Shown one piece after another: positions 42,082-49,689 of a stretch of DNA of 59,817 nucleotides. The notes beneath the pieces were generated by a model, which worked only from the letters and a program-made list of their open reading frames with translations, did not search any database and was not told the DNA's origin. The first letter of the stretch is position 1, and each line of letters starts with the position of its first letter. Source of the stretch: Clostridia bacterium (lineage in GTDB: Bacteria; Bacillota; Clostridia; Oscillospirales; CAG-382). The stretch is taken from assembly GCA_017399965.1 (NCBI GenBank), contig JAFQAP010000020.1, forward strand, positions 1 to 59,817. Direction: 5' to 3'. The position numbers were made by a program, and so were the translations under genes.

Positions 42082-42828
42082 ATGCCCAGATTATTTTTAA
42101 GCCCTTCCACACAGGAATATAACCTGTATTACGATGGGGAAGGCAACGAAGAATATTACATGAATATACTTGCCGATCTTATGGAGCCATATCTTTCGGC
42201 AAGCGGAATTATCTTTACCAGAAACGACCCGGAAGGCTCGGTAGGTGCATCGGTGCGCAAATCCAACGCGGGTAATTACGGTCTGCACCTTGCTTTACAT
42301 TCCAACGCTTCGGGCAGCGCAAACCCCGGCGGACAGCGGGGAAGCGATTTTTATTATTTCCCCGGCAGTACCGACGGAAAGCGGGCGGCGGATATTTTTG
42401 TTTCGCTTTTTAAAAATATCTATCCCTTGCCGGAGCGTGTCCGCGCCCTTCCCACCACCACGCTTTACGAGGTGCGCAACGCCGTCGCTCCCACCGTGCT
42501 GGCAGAGATTGCCTACCACGATAACCCCGAGGACGCAGAGTGGATACGCAGTAATCTTAATGTAATAGCCCGCACGCTTTCCCAAGGCGTGGCACAGTAT
42601 TTCGGCGTGCCCTTCGTGCAGCCCGGCGTAACCCAAACAGCTACGGTGCGCACCGCAGGGGGAAGACTCAATCTGCGCTCTGCTCCGAACTTAAACGGTA
42701 CGATCATCGGTACAATTCCCAACGGCGCAACCGTTTCCGTAACGGGCAGCAGCGGAAATTGGTATGCTGTAATTTATAACGGACAAAACGGCTACGTTTC
42801 CGGGGACTATTTGGTTATAAACGGATAA
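42082..42828 (+). CDS. N-acetylmuramoyl-L-alanine amidase with SH3b domain, no signal peptide
   Basis: This 248-residue protein has an Amidase_3 zinc domain (about 1-170) with SPSTQEYN, an acidic residue near 24, HSNASGS (His near 73) and the catalytic Glu in VLAEIAYHDNPED. A bacterial SH3 domain follows (about 185-248: LNLRSAPNLNGTIIGTIPNG, WYAVIYNGQNGYVSGDYLV), which binds the wall. No signal peptide or membrane helix is seen, so release by cell lysis is implied, as with mother-cell lysis amidases of the CwlC type, or by another export route. A phage or spore-lysis role is possible. Confidence 0.88.
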   Translation: MPRLFLSPSTQEYNLYYDGEGNEEYYMNILADLMEPYLSASGIIFTRNDPEGSVGASVRKSNAGNYGLHLALHSNASGSANPGGQRGSDFYYFPGSTDGKRAADIFVSLFKNIYPLPERVRALPTTTLYEVRNAVAPTVLAEIAYHDNPEDAEWIRSNLNVIARTLSQGVAQYFGVPFVQPGVTQTATVRTAGGRLNLRSAPNLNGTIIGTIPNGATVSVTGSSGNWYAVIYNGQNGYVSGDYLVING

Positions 42829-42850
42829 AAAGTATATTTTTGCGCAAAAT

Positions 42851-42873
42851 GACTCCGAAAGGAGTCGTTTTTT
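42851..42873 (+). terminator. terminator immediately before the CmpB-like gene
   Basis: The stem GACTCC/GGAGTC with loop GAAA is followed by GTTTTTT. The last T is adjacent to the ATG at 42874, and the only ribosome site (GGAG) for that gene is in the 3' arm of the hairpin. Confidence 0.75.
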
Positions 42874-43260
42874 ATGCTTTCTTATATCAGACGTTATTCG
42901 TTTTTGTTTTTTGCAGGCGGCGGAATATACGTGCTAATAGAGCTGCTTTACCGCGGCAGAAGCCATTTTTCCATGTTTCTTGCAGGAGGGCTTTCGGTAG
43001 TGCTGATACGTATTATCTGCGGCAGGATAAAGGGATTTTTACTGCGCTGTCTTGCGGGCGGTATTATCATTACTTCGGTGGAGCTTGTGTTTGGAATTAT
43101 CTTTAATCTGTGGCTGGGAATGGACGTTTGGGATTATTCCCATCTGCCGTATAATATCCTCGGTCAGGTCTGCCCGTATTTCACACTTGCCTGGGCGGCT
43201 TTGTCTATCCCCGCTTTGTGGCTGGGAAACCTCATCTGCGGAACTGAAAAACTCCCGTAA
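42874..43260 (+). CDS. putative ABC transporter permease-like membrane protein (CmpB family)
   Basis: This 128-residue protein has four membrane helices and the signature DVWDYSHLPYNILGQVCPYFTLAW, which is characteristic of a small conserved membrane family annotated as putative ABC transporter permease (CmpB). No ATPase partner is nearby, so the transporter label is doubtful. The only plausible ribosome site sits inside a hairpin directly upstream, which could make expression structure-dependent. The stop codon lies inside the next terminator hairpin. Confidence 0.8.
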   Translation: MLSYIRRYSFLFFAGGGIYVLIELLYRGRSHFSMFLAGGLSVVLIRIICGRIKGFLLRCLAGGIIITSVELVFGIIFNLWLGMDVWDYSHLPYNILGQVCPYFTLAWAALSIPALWLGNLICGTEKLP

Positions 43261-43273
43261 TCGGGAGCTTTTT
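43252..43273. terminator. bidirectional terminator overlapping a stop codon
   Basis: CTCCCG-TAAT-CGGGAG (43252-43267), with TTTTT on the plus strand and the same on the minus strand. The TAA stop of the CmpB-like gene forms the loop. Confidence 0.8.
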
Positions 43274-43275
43274 AA

Positions 43276-43869
43276 CTATTCTTCGATACTTTCAATAAAA
43301 TCTGCAAATGCAGTGTCTTTTTTTGAAGAAATCTCCTCTTCAAAGGATACTGTAACACCGTCCGTGTAAAATTCATAGCTATTCAAGTAGCCGTAATCGG
43401 CTTCGCCAAACCAACGGTCAACGCTTAAAATCCGATTTCTCAAGGTCAAAGCCCTGTATTCCATATCCTCGTACGTATGTGTAACGGCGTAATCCGAAAA
43501 ATCGTTTCCTTTTTCAATGCAGACTGTATATCCGTCGTTCTCCAAAACGTACTTTTCACCGTAAGAGACAAACCCAAGCTTGGAAAGCGTATTTTCATCC
43601 GTCCAATCGGTCTTTTCAATAACCTCAAGATATCGGTCGGACATTTTGGGGTTGGAAACCTCGGGAAGAATATACGTATCCATAGCCACGAATACGCTTA
43701 GCGGCAAAAAGCAAATCAAAACGACCAGCCATATGATACTTAACTTTTTGTGTCTAACCCATTTTACAGCCAAAAGTATGCCTGCCGCAAGCGGAATTTG
43801 CATTACCGCCAACAGTATTACTGCTAACCCCAACGTGAGAGCATCGTAAAAAAAGCTTGCTCCTATCAA
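43276..43869 (-). CDS. membrane protein of unknown function with extracellular domain
   Basis: This 197-residue protein has two membrane helices at the N-terminus (ALTLGLAVILLAVMQIPLAAGILLAV and LSIIWLVVLICFLPLSVFVAM). They are joined by a basic loop (KWVRHKK), and an acidic extracellular part of about 120 residues follows. Nothing is recognised in it. The ATG at 43869 follows AAGGAGGGATATTTTTG. It has its own promoter and a shared terminator, so it stands alone. Confidence 0.65.
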   Translation of the reverse strand: MIGASFFYDALTLGLAVILLAVMQIPLAAGILLAVKWVRHKKLSIIWLVVLICFLPLSVFVAMDTYILPEVSNPKMSDRYLEVIEKTDWTDENTLSKLGFVSYGEKYVLENDGYTVCIEKGNDFSDYAVTHTYEDMEYRALTLRNRILSVDRWFGEADYGYLNSYEFYTDGVTVSFEEEISSKKDTAFADFIESIEE

Positions 43870-43899
43870 AAATATCCCTCCTTGTAATATTGTAATTAA

Positions 43900-43928
43900 A
43901 TTCTATCATATACGATAATTCTTGTCAA
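43900..43928 (-). promoter_or_regulatory. promoter of the 43.9-kb membrane protein gene
   Basis: TTGACA (43928-43923), 17 bp, TAGAAT (43905-43900) on the minus strand. Confidence 0.75.
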
Positions 43929-43986
43929 CAAATGTTCCCAGACATCCAAAAGCCGGTGTCAAAAAACAACGGCTTGAGTACATATT

Positions 43987-44346
43987 CTATTCGGAGGTTT
44001 CCTCAACAGGTGTTAATATGATTTCATCTCCGTTATCGAGGTAAAAAATGAGTACGTTCTCTTTCTCGCGGTATCTAAAATCTCCACGTAATAATTCTTC
44101 GCCCAACTCATCGTCGGAAACATATTTCCAAATATAGAACTCACCATGGAAAAATTCTACTATTACTTCGACTGTTTCGCCATTTTCATTCTCAATTTCT
44201 CCTTTTTTTCCTCCACACAAGGAGGTTTGAGATATATAAATATAAGGAGATTCGGACTTGTATGTTTTAAGCGGCAAATCATATGGGTCTATACACGAAG
44301 AGCATAATAATAGGGGAAAAAGTATAAGTGTTATGAGTCTTTTCAT
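43987..44346 (-). CDS. small lipoprotein, function unknown
   Basis: This 119-residue protein has a lipoprotein signal (KRLITLILFPLLLCSSC, lipobox CSSC, Cys near 18) and a beta-rich mature part (SQTSLCGGKKGEIENENGE, VEFFHGEFYIWKYVSDDELG, LDNGDEIILTPVEETSE). I chose the ATG at 44346 because AAGGAGGTAACT lies directly upstream; the longer frame reads through the leader hairpin and is not coding. Expression is probably controlled by the structured leader described next. Nothing is recognised. Confidence 0.7.
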   Translation of the reverse strand: MKRLITLILFPLLLCSSCIDPYDLPLKTYKSESPYIYISQTSLCGGKKGEIENENGETVEVIVEFFHGEFYIWKYVSDDELGEELLRGDFRYREKENVLIFYLDNGDEIILTPVEETSE

Positions 44347-44373
44347 AGTTACCTCCTTCTTTTTACATCGTGT

Positions 44374-44496
44374 AAAAACAAAATCCACCCTGCGAAAAGC
44401 AGGGTGGGAAAACACTCGGAAAATATGAACACCTGCTTTTACAGTAGATGTTATTCACTGTACATACATTTTACCATAAAAGGTGCATTTTGTCAA
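44374..44496 (-). promoter_or_regulatory. promoter-leader attenuator module, copy 1
   Basis: Minus strand: TTGACA (44496-44491), 17 bp, TAAAAT (44473-44468). The leader then has hairpin one, AACATCTACT/AGCAGGTGTT (44452-44428), and hairpin two, CCACCCTGC/GCAGGGTGG (44407-44385), followed by ATTTTGTTTTT. The 3' arm of hairpin one (AAAAGCAGG) can also pair with the 5' arm of hairpin two (CCTGCTTTT), so the two folds exclude each other. A near copy is at 57979-58100. Confidence 0.75.
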
Positions 44497-44509
44497 TATT
44501 TATCTTTGT

Positions 44510-45451
44510 TTAAGGCTTGCAGATTCCGCAGGGGGAATAGCCGTCGTCGATCAATTCTTCCCGCGTGCCTTCGAAGACTTGCTTGTTATTTTCGCTTATC
44601 TTGCTTACCGAAGAGCAATCGGGATTATGAAACTTCTTTGAATTTGTATTCAGAACGTAGGTGTTCGCCTGCTCCGTACGGGATACTTCGCTGTCCGATT
44701 CATTCAGTCGGCTTTCGCCGGTGGAATAATCGATTTCTATACCCGGCTGTGCGTTGTAAACGAACACGTTAAAGCAGATTCCCTCGCCCTCGTCCTCCAC
44801 GGAATATGCTTCCATCAGCACTCCGCGGCAAAGCAGGTCGTCCCCGTCAAAGATGGGCGTAACTCGGTACATAACGTGGTTGCCCGTTTCTTTTATATAG
44901 TCTGCAACCATATTTTCAAAGGGGAGCATTCCCGTCACGTTCATATATCTGGTGCCCGTAACAAGATTATTTACGTTTGCGTTTTCACCCGTAAGCTGAT
45001 ATCCGATAAGATGACAGCGGTTGTAAAGATACTTGCCGTCAACACAGTCGTATTTAACGGTATGCCAGCCCGTGGGCTTTACCTGACCTATGCTTCCTCT
45101 GTCCTCGGTGGGCATAAGCTCCTTGCCGATACAGGCTATGGTAACACCGCATCTGTCCAAAGAGTCAAGCTCACTGTAAAATTCGTAAGAATCTGCAGTA
45201 ATTTCATCTTTTGTAAAATAAGGCGTATTGCCGTTAACCGCAATATACGGTTTGCCGGAAAAAGCGGGGATATCTTTTAAAGAAAATCCGTCTTTGCCGA
45301 TATCGGATACGGAAACTTCGGGCTTGACCGTTTCGGAAACGTTCTGCGCAGGCAGGGAATTATCCTTGGGCGGTTCGGGGCTTACGCAAGCGGTTATAAG
45401 CAGGGAAAAAACAACAAGTAAAGATAAAACGGAAAATAAACGCTTTTTCAT
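44510..45451 (-). CDS. secreted DNA/RNA non-specific endonuclease (lipoprotein) with cysteine-rich tail
   Basis: This 313-residue protein has a lipoprotein signal (lipobox ITAC, Cys near 22) and a nuclease domain (about 60-240) of the NucA/Endonuclease_NS_2 type: PYFTKDEITADSYEFYSELD, YLYNRCHLIGYQLTGENANV (catalytic His in RCHL) and NLVTGTRYMNVTGMLPFEN. The last 55 residues (YVLNTNSKKFHNPDCSSVSK...SPCGICKP) form a small Cys-rich module found after such nucleases. It would degrade extracellular nucleic acid for nutrition or competition. It overlaps the upstream 132-residue gene by four bases, and the two follow birA. Confidence 0.92.
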   Translation of the reverse strand: MKKRLFSVLSLLVVFSLLITACVSPEPPKDNSLPAQNVSETVKPEVSVSDIGKDGFSLKDIPAFSGKPYIAVNGNTPYFTKDEITADSYEFYSELDSLDRCGVTIACIGKELMPTEDRGSIGQVKPTGWHTVKYDCVDGKYLYNRCHLIGYQLTGENANVNNLVTGTRYMNVTGMLPFENMVADYIKETGNHVMYRVTPIFDGDDLLCRGVLMEAYSVEDEGEGICFNVFVYNAQPGIEIDYSTGESRLNESDSEVSRTEQANTYVLNTNSKKFHNPDCSSVSKISENNKQVFEGTREELIDDGYSPCGICKP

Positions 45452-45846
45452 CTTTCGTAAACCTCTTTTGTAATCTTTTCGTGGGAGCTTCCCTCAAATT
45501 CACATACGGAAACCGAATTAAAGCCTTCCGCGGAAAAATCAATATCCAAGCTCATATCCGCAGGATAAACTCTGTTCCAGCGGTAAACGGTTATTTTGTG
45601 TACTGCGGGTAAAAACTCCTTTATCCCTCTGTCCTCAATAAACACAACTGCGTTTCCGCTTACGGGGTAAGACAGCATCTCATAAGGAATTTCCGAACCC
45701 TTTATCAGCTTTTCGGAAAAAGGGAAGATGGTAAGACTGCCATTCAAACTATTTTTTATATCCAAAAGCAACTTGCTGTCACGGCTTTGGCGTCGGTTGT
45801 TAAACAGCATACCGTTATTATCGTCAAGACAAATAATAATTTCCAT
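45448..45846 (-). CDS. conserved hypothetical protein upstream of the nuclease
   Basis: This 132-residue protein starts MEIIICLDDNNGMLFNNRRQ SRD, then NSLNGSLTIFPFSEKLI. It has no signal peptide or membrane helix. Similar short proteins with this CLDDNNGM(L/M)FN opening are, as I recall, often mis-annotated as ribonuclease Z in Clostridia; I see no metallo-beta-lactamase motif. It overlaps the secreted nuclease gene by four bases and lies 12 bases after birA. A role in that operon is unknown. Confidence 0.75.
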   Translation of the reverse strand: MEIIICLDDNNGMLFNNRRQSRDSKLLLDIKNSLNGSLTIFPFSEKLIKGSEIPYEMLSYPVSGNAVVFIEDRGIKEFLPAVHKITVYRWNRVYPADMSLDIDFSAEGFNSVSVCEFEGSSHEKITKEVYER

Positions 45847-45858
45847 AAAACCTCTTTT

Positions 45859-46575
45859 TTATTTCACTCTTACGGAAATCTCGCCCGTGCGCAGCACCTC
45901 GGTCTTGCTTCCGTAATCTACAATAAGTCCGCACTCATCGTCAATATCTACTGCGGTTGCAGATGTTTTTTCTGCTCCCCGTATAACGTATATCTCTTTG
46001 CCGATAACGACGCTTTTTTCTCTGTATTCCTTTACAAAGCTTTCGGGGCGGGGGTAGAGTTCAAGTATCCTGCCCGAAATTTCTGCGGCAAGATCTATCT
46101 TTTCGTCTGCGGTAAGATATATTCCCAGGTCTGTGGCAATATCCTTTATCTCTTTATCGAAACCACCTTCGGGAGAAATAAGATTTATGCCTATTCCCAG
46201 TATTACGGCAGCAGGCTTTTCTCCTCCGTCAAAGACGGATTCCGCCAGAATTCCGCAAACCTTTTTGCCGTCTTTTATAATATCGTTTACCCACTTTATT
46301 CCGCAGGGCATACCGAACTTTTCCGCAATCACCTGCGTCACGGCAACTGCCGCGGCGGAGGTTATAAGGGAAAAGCTGTCCTTTTCCGGCTTTAAAAGTA
46401 CGCTCATATACAGCCCGCCTGCAGGGGAAATAAAGCTTCTGCCCATTCTCCCTCTGCCTGCTGTCTGTTTGCCTGCAACTATTGTAAATCCCTCGGGTGC
46501 GGCGTGCAGATATTCCCGCAGCGCTTTGTTGGTGGAATCAACCTCGGGGTAATACAAAACGTCAGATCTGTTCAT
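45859..46575 (-). CDS. birA: biotin--[acetyl-CoA-carboxylase] ligase, catalytic form
   Basis: This 238-residue enzyme transfers biotin to the carboxyl-carrier protein. It has the biotinyl-AMP motif GRGRMGRSFISPAGGLYMSVLL, KWVNDIIKDGKKVCGILAES (Lys for biotin) and a short C-terminal domain (GEISVRVK). The N-terminal helix-turn-helix repressor domain of bifunctional BirA is absent, so it is an enzyme only. The start overlaps the YfhO gene by 14 bases, suggesting coupled translation. Confidence 0.94.
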   Translation of the reverse strand: MNRSDVLYYPEVDSTNKALREYLHAAPEGFTIVAGKQTAGRGRMGRSFISPAGGLYMSVLLKPEKDSFSLITSAAAVAVTQVIAEKFGMPCGIKWVNDIIKDGKKVCGILAESVFDGGEKPAAVILGIGINLISPEGGFDKEIKDIATDLGIYLTADEKIDLAAEISGRILELYPRPESFVKEYREKSVVIGKEIYVIRGAEKTSATAVDIDDECGLIVDYGSKTEVLRTGEISVRVK

Positions 46576-49039
46576 AGTAACCGTCTGTAAGCATACAGCC
46601 CTTTTTCTCTTTGCGGGTGTATTTGGATATTACCAGATACACGCCCAGAATAAGCGCACCGCAAAGGGTAACTATTGCACCGGTGGAGAAGCCGGGAGTG
46701 TGATAAGTGAACTCGATCTCGTTTTCGCCCGCTTCACATTCCACTGCCATAAATCCGTAGGTTACGGTATTAACGTCCACAGCCTTGCCGTTAACGGTGG
46801 CAGACCAGCCTCTGTCCGCAGGGACGGAGAAGAATACCACGTTGGGTTTATCGAGAGTTATGCTTGCTTTAAAGCCCTTGGAATCGTACTCAAACTCATC
46901 ACAGGTGGTTTCCTGTCTTTCCAGCACGCTGTTTTTATAGGTCTGCTCGCCGGATTTTTCGCCGTTAACGAACTTCACTTCTTCCATAAACTGTGCATAG
47001 TAATCCGCCATATCGTCGGGCACTACAAGATATGTGCAGAGCAGGGAATGGCGCACGGATTTGGTATATTTTTCAAATTCGCTTTCTACCATAAACTTAT
47101 CATAGGTAAAGCCCATATTGAGGTAATATTCGTTTTCGTAAATGGCAAAGCCGTTTTGGGTGTCCTTGTAAACGAAGCCCACAGTGTTGTGTTTATCCTT
47201 TTTACCTTCCACGATAAAGGAATACTTAACGGAAAGGAAGGCTTTGAGTCCGTATTTGCTTGCTTCCGCTCTGCTTCCTACGGAACGAGTAACGCCAACC
47301 ATTGGGTAGAATGTCATTACAGAAGCGGGAACGATGGTGTTAAAGCATTCAACACCCGGGTATCCCCAGTAAAGACTAAGGTTATCAAGGGTGGAAATAC
47401 TGCTTGAACGGTAAAAATCGGTGCGGTAAAACTCCTCTTCGGGGTCTTCCAATTCAACCTCTCCCGTTATCGCCTGACCGATAAGGAAATCCGAAGAATA
47501 AGAGTGGCATTTACCGTATATAATGTGGTTTATGCCGTAAACGCATATAATTATTCCTGTCATTATCAAAGCAATTCTGCCTTCTTTTGATGTGCCGCGC
47601 ACGTATTTTATAAAATACCATACCAGCCCCAAAGAAATGGCGGTTATGAGAATGGTCACCCAATATCTGTCAAAGAACTGCGTGGAGGACATGGTGGTCT
47701 TACCGTCCTCGGTGGTCCAGCAAAAGCCAACGGGAATGGCGATAGCCGCACACAGCACCGAGTGAAGCCATATGCTTCCCTTCCAGTTGGTCTTCGCATC
47801 GTCCAGAGCCACAATGGTTGCAACAACGAACATCAGCACAAGCATATATACCCAGCGGGCGTAATATGAAGTGTTGAACAGGAAAAACATTGAGTTGAGC
47901 ACGGGAATAAGACAGCATACCGCAAGGAATGCGCACAGCACCTTAAGCCAAGTGCCCTGCTTTTTCCGTCTGAAGAATGCAAATACGCCCGTAAGACCGA
48001 ACATAGGTATCCAAGCCGCGTTGGAAGCCCAGCGGGTCTCGTGTCCGTAATAGAAATTGGTTCGGGAAGCGATATCCGGCGGGAAGAAAAGGCTCTGGAG
48101 TATGTGTCCGTATCTCTTTGTGTAAAGAGTGATCTGCTTTCCGAAGAATCCGAAGGTAATGCCGCCGTCGGATTTCTGCCAGAACAAAGCATCTGCAAGA
48201 TTATCGTATCCCACTCTGTCAAGACGGGGGTTATCCATAACTCCCACCGCCGCAGGCAGGAACAGGATGGCGGAAATAAGCACGCCCACAACCGATTCGA
48301 AAGCAAGCAGCAGGAATTTTTTAAAGGTTATTTTAAAGTTTTTATCGAAAATTCTTATAAGGAAATATATTATGCAGAAAACAACTTGTCCCGCAAACAT
48401 AAAGTAATTGCACATTGCGTTTACGGCGACAGCCACAGCGAAAATTCCTCGTCTGTCGTTCTGGACAAGCTCCTCCATACCGATAAGCAGGAGAGGGAAC
48501 AGAACCACTACCTCGTGGAACTGATTAAAGAAGGTGTTGTATATCTGAAAACCGCAGAATGCGTAAAGCAAACCGCCCAAAACCGCGTAATCCTGCTTTT
48601 TAACAAATCTTTTTAAATAGGTGTATGCAACTAAAGAAGCACAGCCGTATTTAAGAATATAGATGGGAGCCATAAGATAAGGCGCCCATGTGGAAGGAAA
48701 CAGGCACATAAGCCAGAAGAAAGGGGAGCCCAAAAGATAATATGAATACGTGCCCGTAAAGTTTGCGCCAAGATCGGTAAGCCAGTCCCAACGTAAAGAG
48801 CCGCTGCGCACCATTTCAACGCAGTGCTCGTAAAAGGGGATCTGCTGTGCGTTGTAATCGCCGAAAAACAAAAAGATAGGGTGGCCCGTTCCTATCCATT
48901 CATAGATGACGAAAGGAAGCATAATAATACTTCCCAGTATAATAGCATAAAAGAAAGCCTTTTTATAATACAGGTATTTACCGCCTTTTTTGGGAGCGGG
49001 AATATCAACGGTGTTTTGAATTTTAATTGCGCTGTCCAT
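46562..49039 (-). CDS. YfhO-family polytopic membrane protein
   Basis: This 825-residue protein has about twelve to fourteen membrane helices and the GT-C-like opening FFGDYNAQQIPFYEHCVEMVRSG, then LTDLGANFTGTYSYYLLGSPFFWL, which mark YfhO proteins. It has a large extracellular C-terminal domain (about 560-790). YfhO proteins glycosylate lipoteichoic acid or other surface polymers using polyprenyl-phosphate sugars. I chose the ATG at 49039, nine bases after GGAGG; the ATG six bases further upstream sits too close to that site. It heads a probable operon with birA and the nuclease pair. Confidence 0.92.
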   Translation of the reverse strand: MDSAIKIQNTVDIPAPKKGGKYLYYKKAFFYAIILGSIIMLPFVIYEWIGTGHPIFLFFGDYNAQQIPFYEHCVEMVRSGSLRWDWLTDLGANFTGTYSYYLLGSPFFWLMCLFPSTWAPYLMAPIYILKYGCASLVAYTYLKRFVKKQDYAVLGGLLYAFCGFQIYNTFFNQFHEVVVLFPLLLIGMEELVQNDRRGIFAVAVAVNAMCNYFMFAGQVVFCIIYFLIRIFDKNFKITFKKFLLLAFESVVGVLISAILFLPAAVGVMDNPRLDRVGYDNLADALFWQKSDGGITFGFFGKQITLYTKRYGHILQSLFFPPDIASRTNFYYGHETRWASNAAWIPMFGLTGVFAFFRRKKQGTWLKVLCAFLAVCCLIPVLNSMFFLFNTSYYARWVYMLVLMFVVATIVALDDAKTNWKGSIWLHSVLCAAIAIPVGFCWTTEDGKTTMSSTQFFDRYWVTILITAISLGLVWYFIKYVRGTSKEGRIALIMTGIIICVYGINHIIYGKCHSYSSDFLIGQAITGEVELEDPEEEFYRTDFYRSSSISTLDNLSLYWGYPGVECFNTIVPASVMTFYPMVGVTRSVGSRAEASKYGLKAFLSVKYSFIVEGKKDKHNTVGFVYKDTQNGFAIYENEYYLNMGFTYDKFMVESEFEKYTKSVRHSLLCTYLVVPDDMADYYAQFMEEVKFVNGEKSGEQTYKNSVLERQETTCDEFEYDSKGFKASITLDKPNVVFFSVPADRGWSATVNGKAVDVNTVTYGFMAVECEAGENEIEFTYHTPGFSTGAIVTLCGALILGVYLVISKYTRKEKKGCMLTDGYYEQI

Positions 49040-49062
49040 AATCATTTACCTCCGCTTGGTTT

Positions 49063-49091
49063 ATTTTACAACACCGTGTAAAAATTGTCAA
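49063..49091 (-). promoter_or_regulatory. promoter of the yfhO-birA-nuclease operon
   Basis: TTGACA (49091-49086), 17 bp, TAAAAT (49068-49063) on the minus strand. Confidence 0.75.
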
Positions 49092-49110
49092 TAAAAAATA
49101 AAAAAACCTC

Positions 49111-49140
49111 TTGACAAGAACAGACAAGGTGTGTTATAAT
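49111..49140 (+). promoter_or_regulatory. promoter of the tRNA-Thr-tRNA-Tyr operon
   Basis: TTGACA (49111-49116), 18 bp, TATAAT (49135-49140), divergent from yfhO. Confidence 0.8.
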
Positions 49141-49166
49141 TACGCCCGTCGCAAACAGTTGCATTT

Positions 49167-49241
49167 GCTGGTGTGGCTCAACGGTAGAGCAGCTGATTTG
49201 TAATCAGCAGGTTGGGGGTTCGATTCCCTTCACCAGCTCCA
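49167..49241 (+). tRNA. tRNA-Thr (anticodon TGT)
   Basis: A full cloverleaf is present: acceptor GCTGGTG/CACCAGC, D arm GCTC/GAGC, anticodon arm GCTGA-TTTGTAA-TCAGC with anticodon TGT (49199-49201), T arm with TTCGATT and an encoded CCA end. Confidence 0.97.
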
Positions 49242-49250
49242 TTTTAATAT

Positions 49251-49335
49251 GGGGGAATTCCCGAGCGGCCAAAGGGGGCAGACTGTAAATCTGTTGTCAG
49301 TGACTTCGGTGGTCCGAATCCACCTTCCCCCACCA
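49251..49335 (+). tRNA. tRNA-Tyr (anticodon GTA)
   Basis: Acceptor GGGGGAA/TTCCCCC, anticodon arm CAGA-CTGTAAA-TCTG with GTA, the long variable arm of bacterial class II tRNA-Tyr (GTCAGTGACTTCGGT region) and an encoded CCA end. It is nine bases after tRNA-Thr. Confidence 0.97.
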
Positions 49336-49343
49336 AACAAATT

Positions 49344-49373
49344 AGGACTTGCTTTAAGCAAGTCCTTATTTGT
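49344..49373 (+). terminator. terminator of the tRNA operon
   Basis: AGGACTTGC/GCAAGTCCT stem followed by TATTTGTTTG. Confidence 0.75.
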
Positions 49374-49377
49374 TTGT

Positions 49378-49554
49378 GTTTGTGTCCGCAGGGCACAACA
49401 TCGTTTGAACGCTTGCGGTCAACATCATTTTGTACGTAGTACAAACAGCGTTCCGCTTTGGCGGACACAAAACGAGGTTGCGATAAATCGCAAACGATGT
49501 TATGCTTTGCATAAACAGTGTTGCCTTCGGCAAACGATGTTGCGCTTTGCGCAA
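49378..49554. repeat. array of eight short hairpins with variable stems and constant linkers
   Basis: About 20-base units of the form TT-stem-loop-AA, joined by ACGATG, ACAGTG, CATCG or CAGCG. Stems include TTGCGAT/ATCGCAA, TTATGC/GCATAA, TTGCC/GGCAA, TTGCGC/GCGCAA, TTTGTAC/GTACAAA and TCCGC/GCGGA. Stem sequences differ but remain self-complementary. The last hairpin supplies the -35 (TTGCGC) of the next promoter. Confidence 0.8.
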
Positions 49555-49568
49555 ACTTATGCTATAAT
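49540..49568 (+). promoter_or_regulatory. promoter for the DUF2809 operon inside the last hairpin
   Basis: TTGCGC (49540-49545), 17 bp, TATAAT (49563-49568). The -35 is one arm of the final hairpin. Confidence 0.6.
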
Positions 49569-49597
49569 TCAGTAAGAATCCCCAAGGAGTGTGTGAA

Positions 49598-49666
49598 TTG
49601 AAAAGATTGATCGGTTTTATACTTGTTTGTATTATTGTTTTTTTCTCGGTATTACCGTTTAACTGA
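49598..49666 (+). CDS. 22-residue single-helix membrane micro-protein
   Basis: A TTG at 49598, preceded by AAGGAG, starts a frame encoding MKRLIGFILVCIIVFFSVLP FN: a basic start and one hydrophobic helix. It is the first frame on the transcript from the promoter at 49540-49568 and ends 24 bases before the DUF2809 gene. It may be a small membrane protein or a leader for the next gene. Confidence 0.45.
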   Translation: MKRLIGFILVCIIVFFSVLPFN

Positions 49667-49689
49667 CAGTATTGGCGGTGGATAAGAAA

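Noticed and set aside
43987..44415. Longer N-terminus for the lipoprotein, running through the leader hairpin
   Set aside because: The extension reads through the terminator stem; the corresponding region at copy 2 is shifted in frame by a different loop length, and an AAGGAGG lies directly before the ATG at 44346.
49378..49554. Possible CRISPR array
   Set aside because: Units are about 20 bases with palindromic variable parts and 5-6-base linkers; no repeat-spacer regularity of 28-37 and about 35 bases, and no cas genes.
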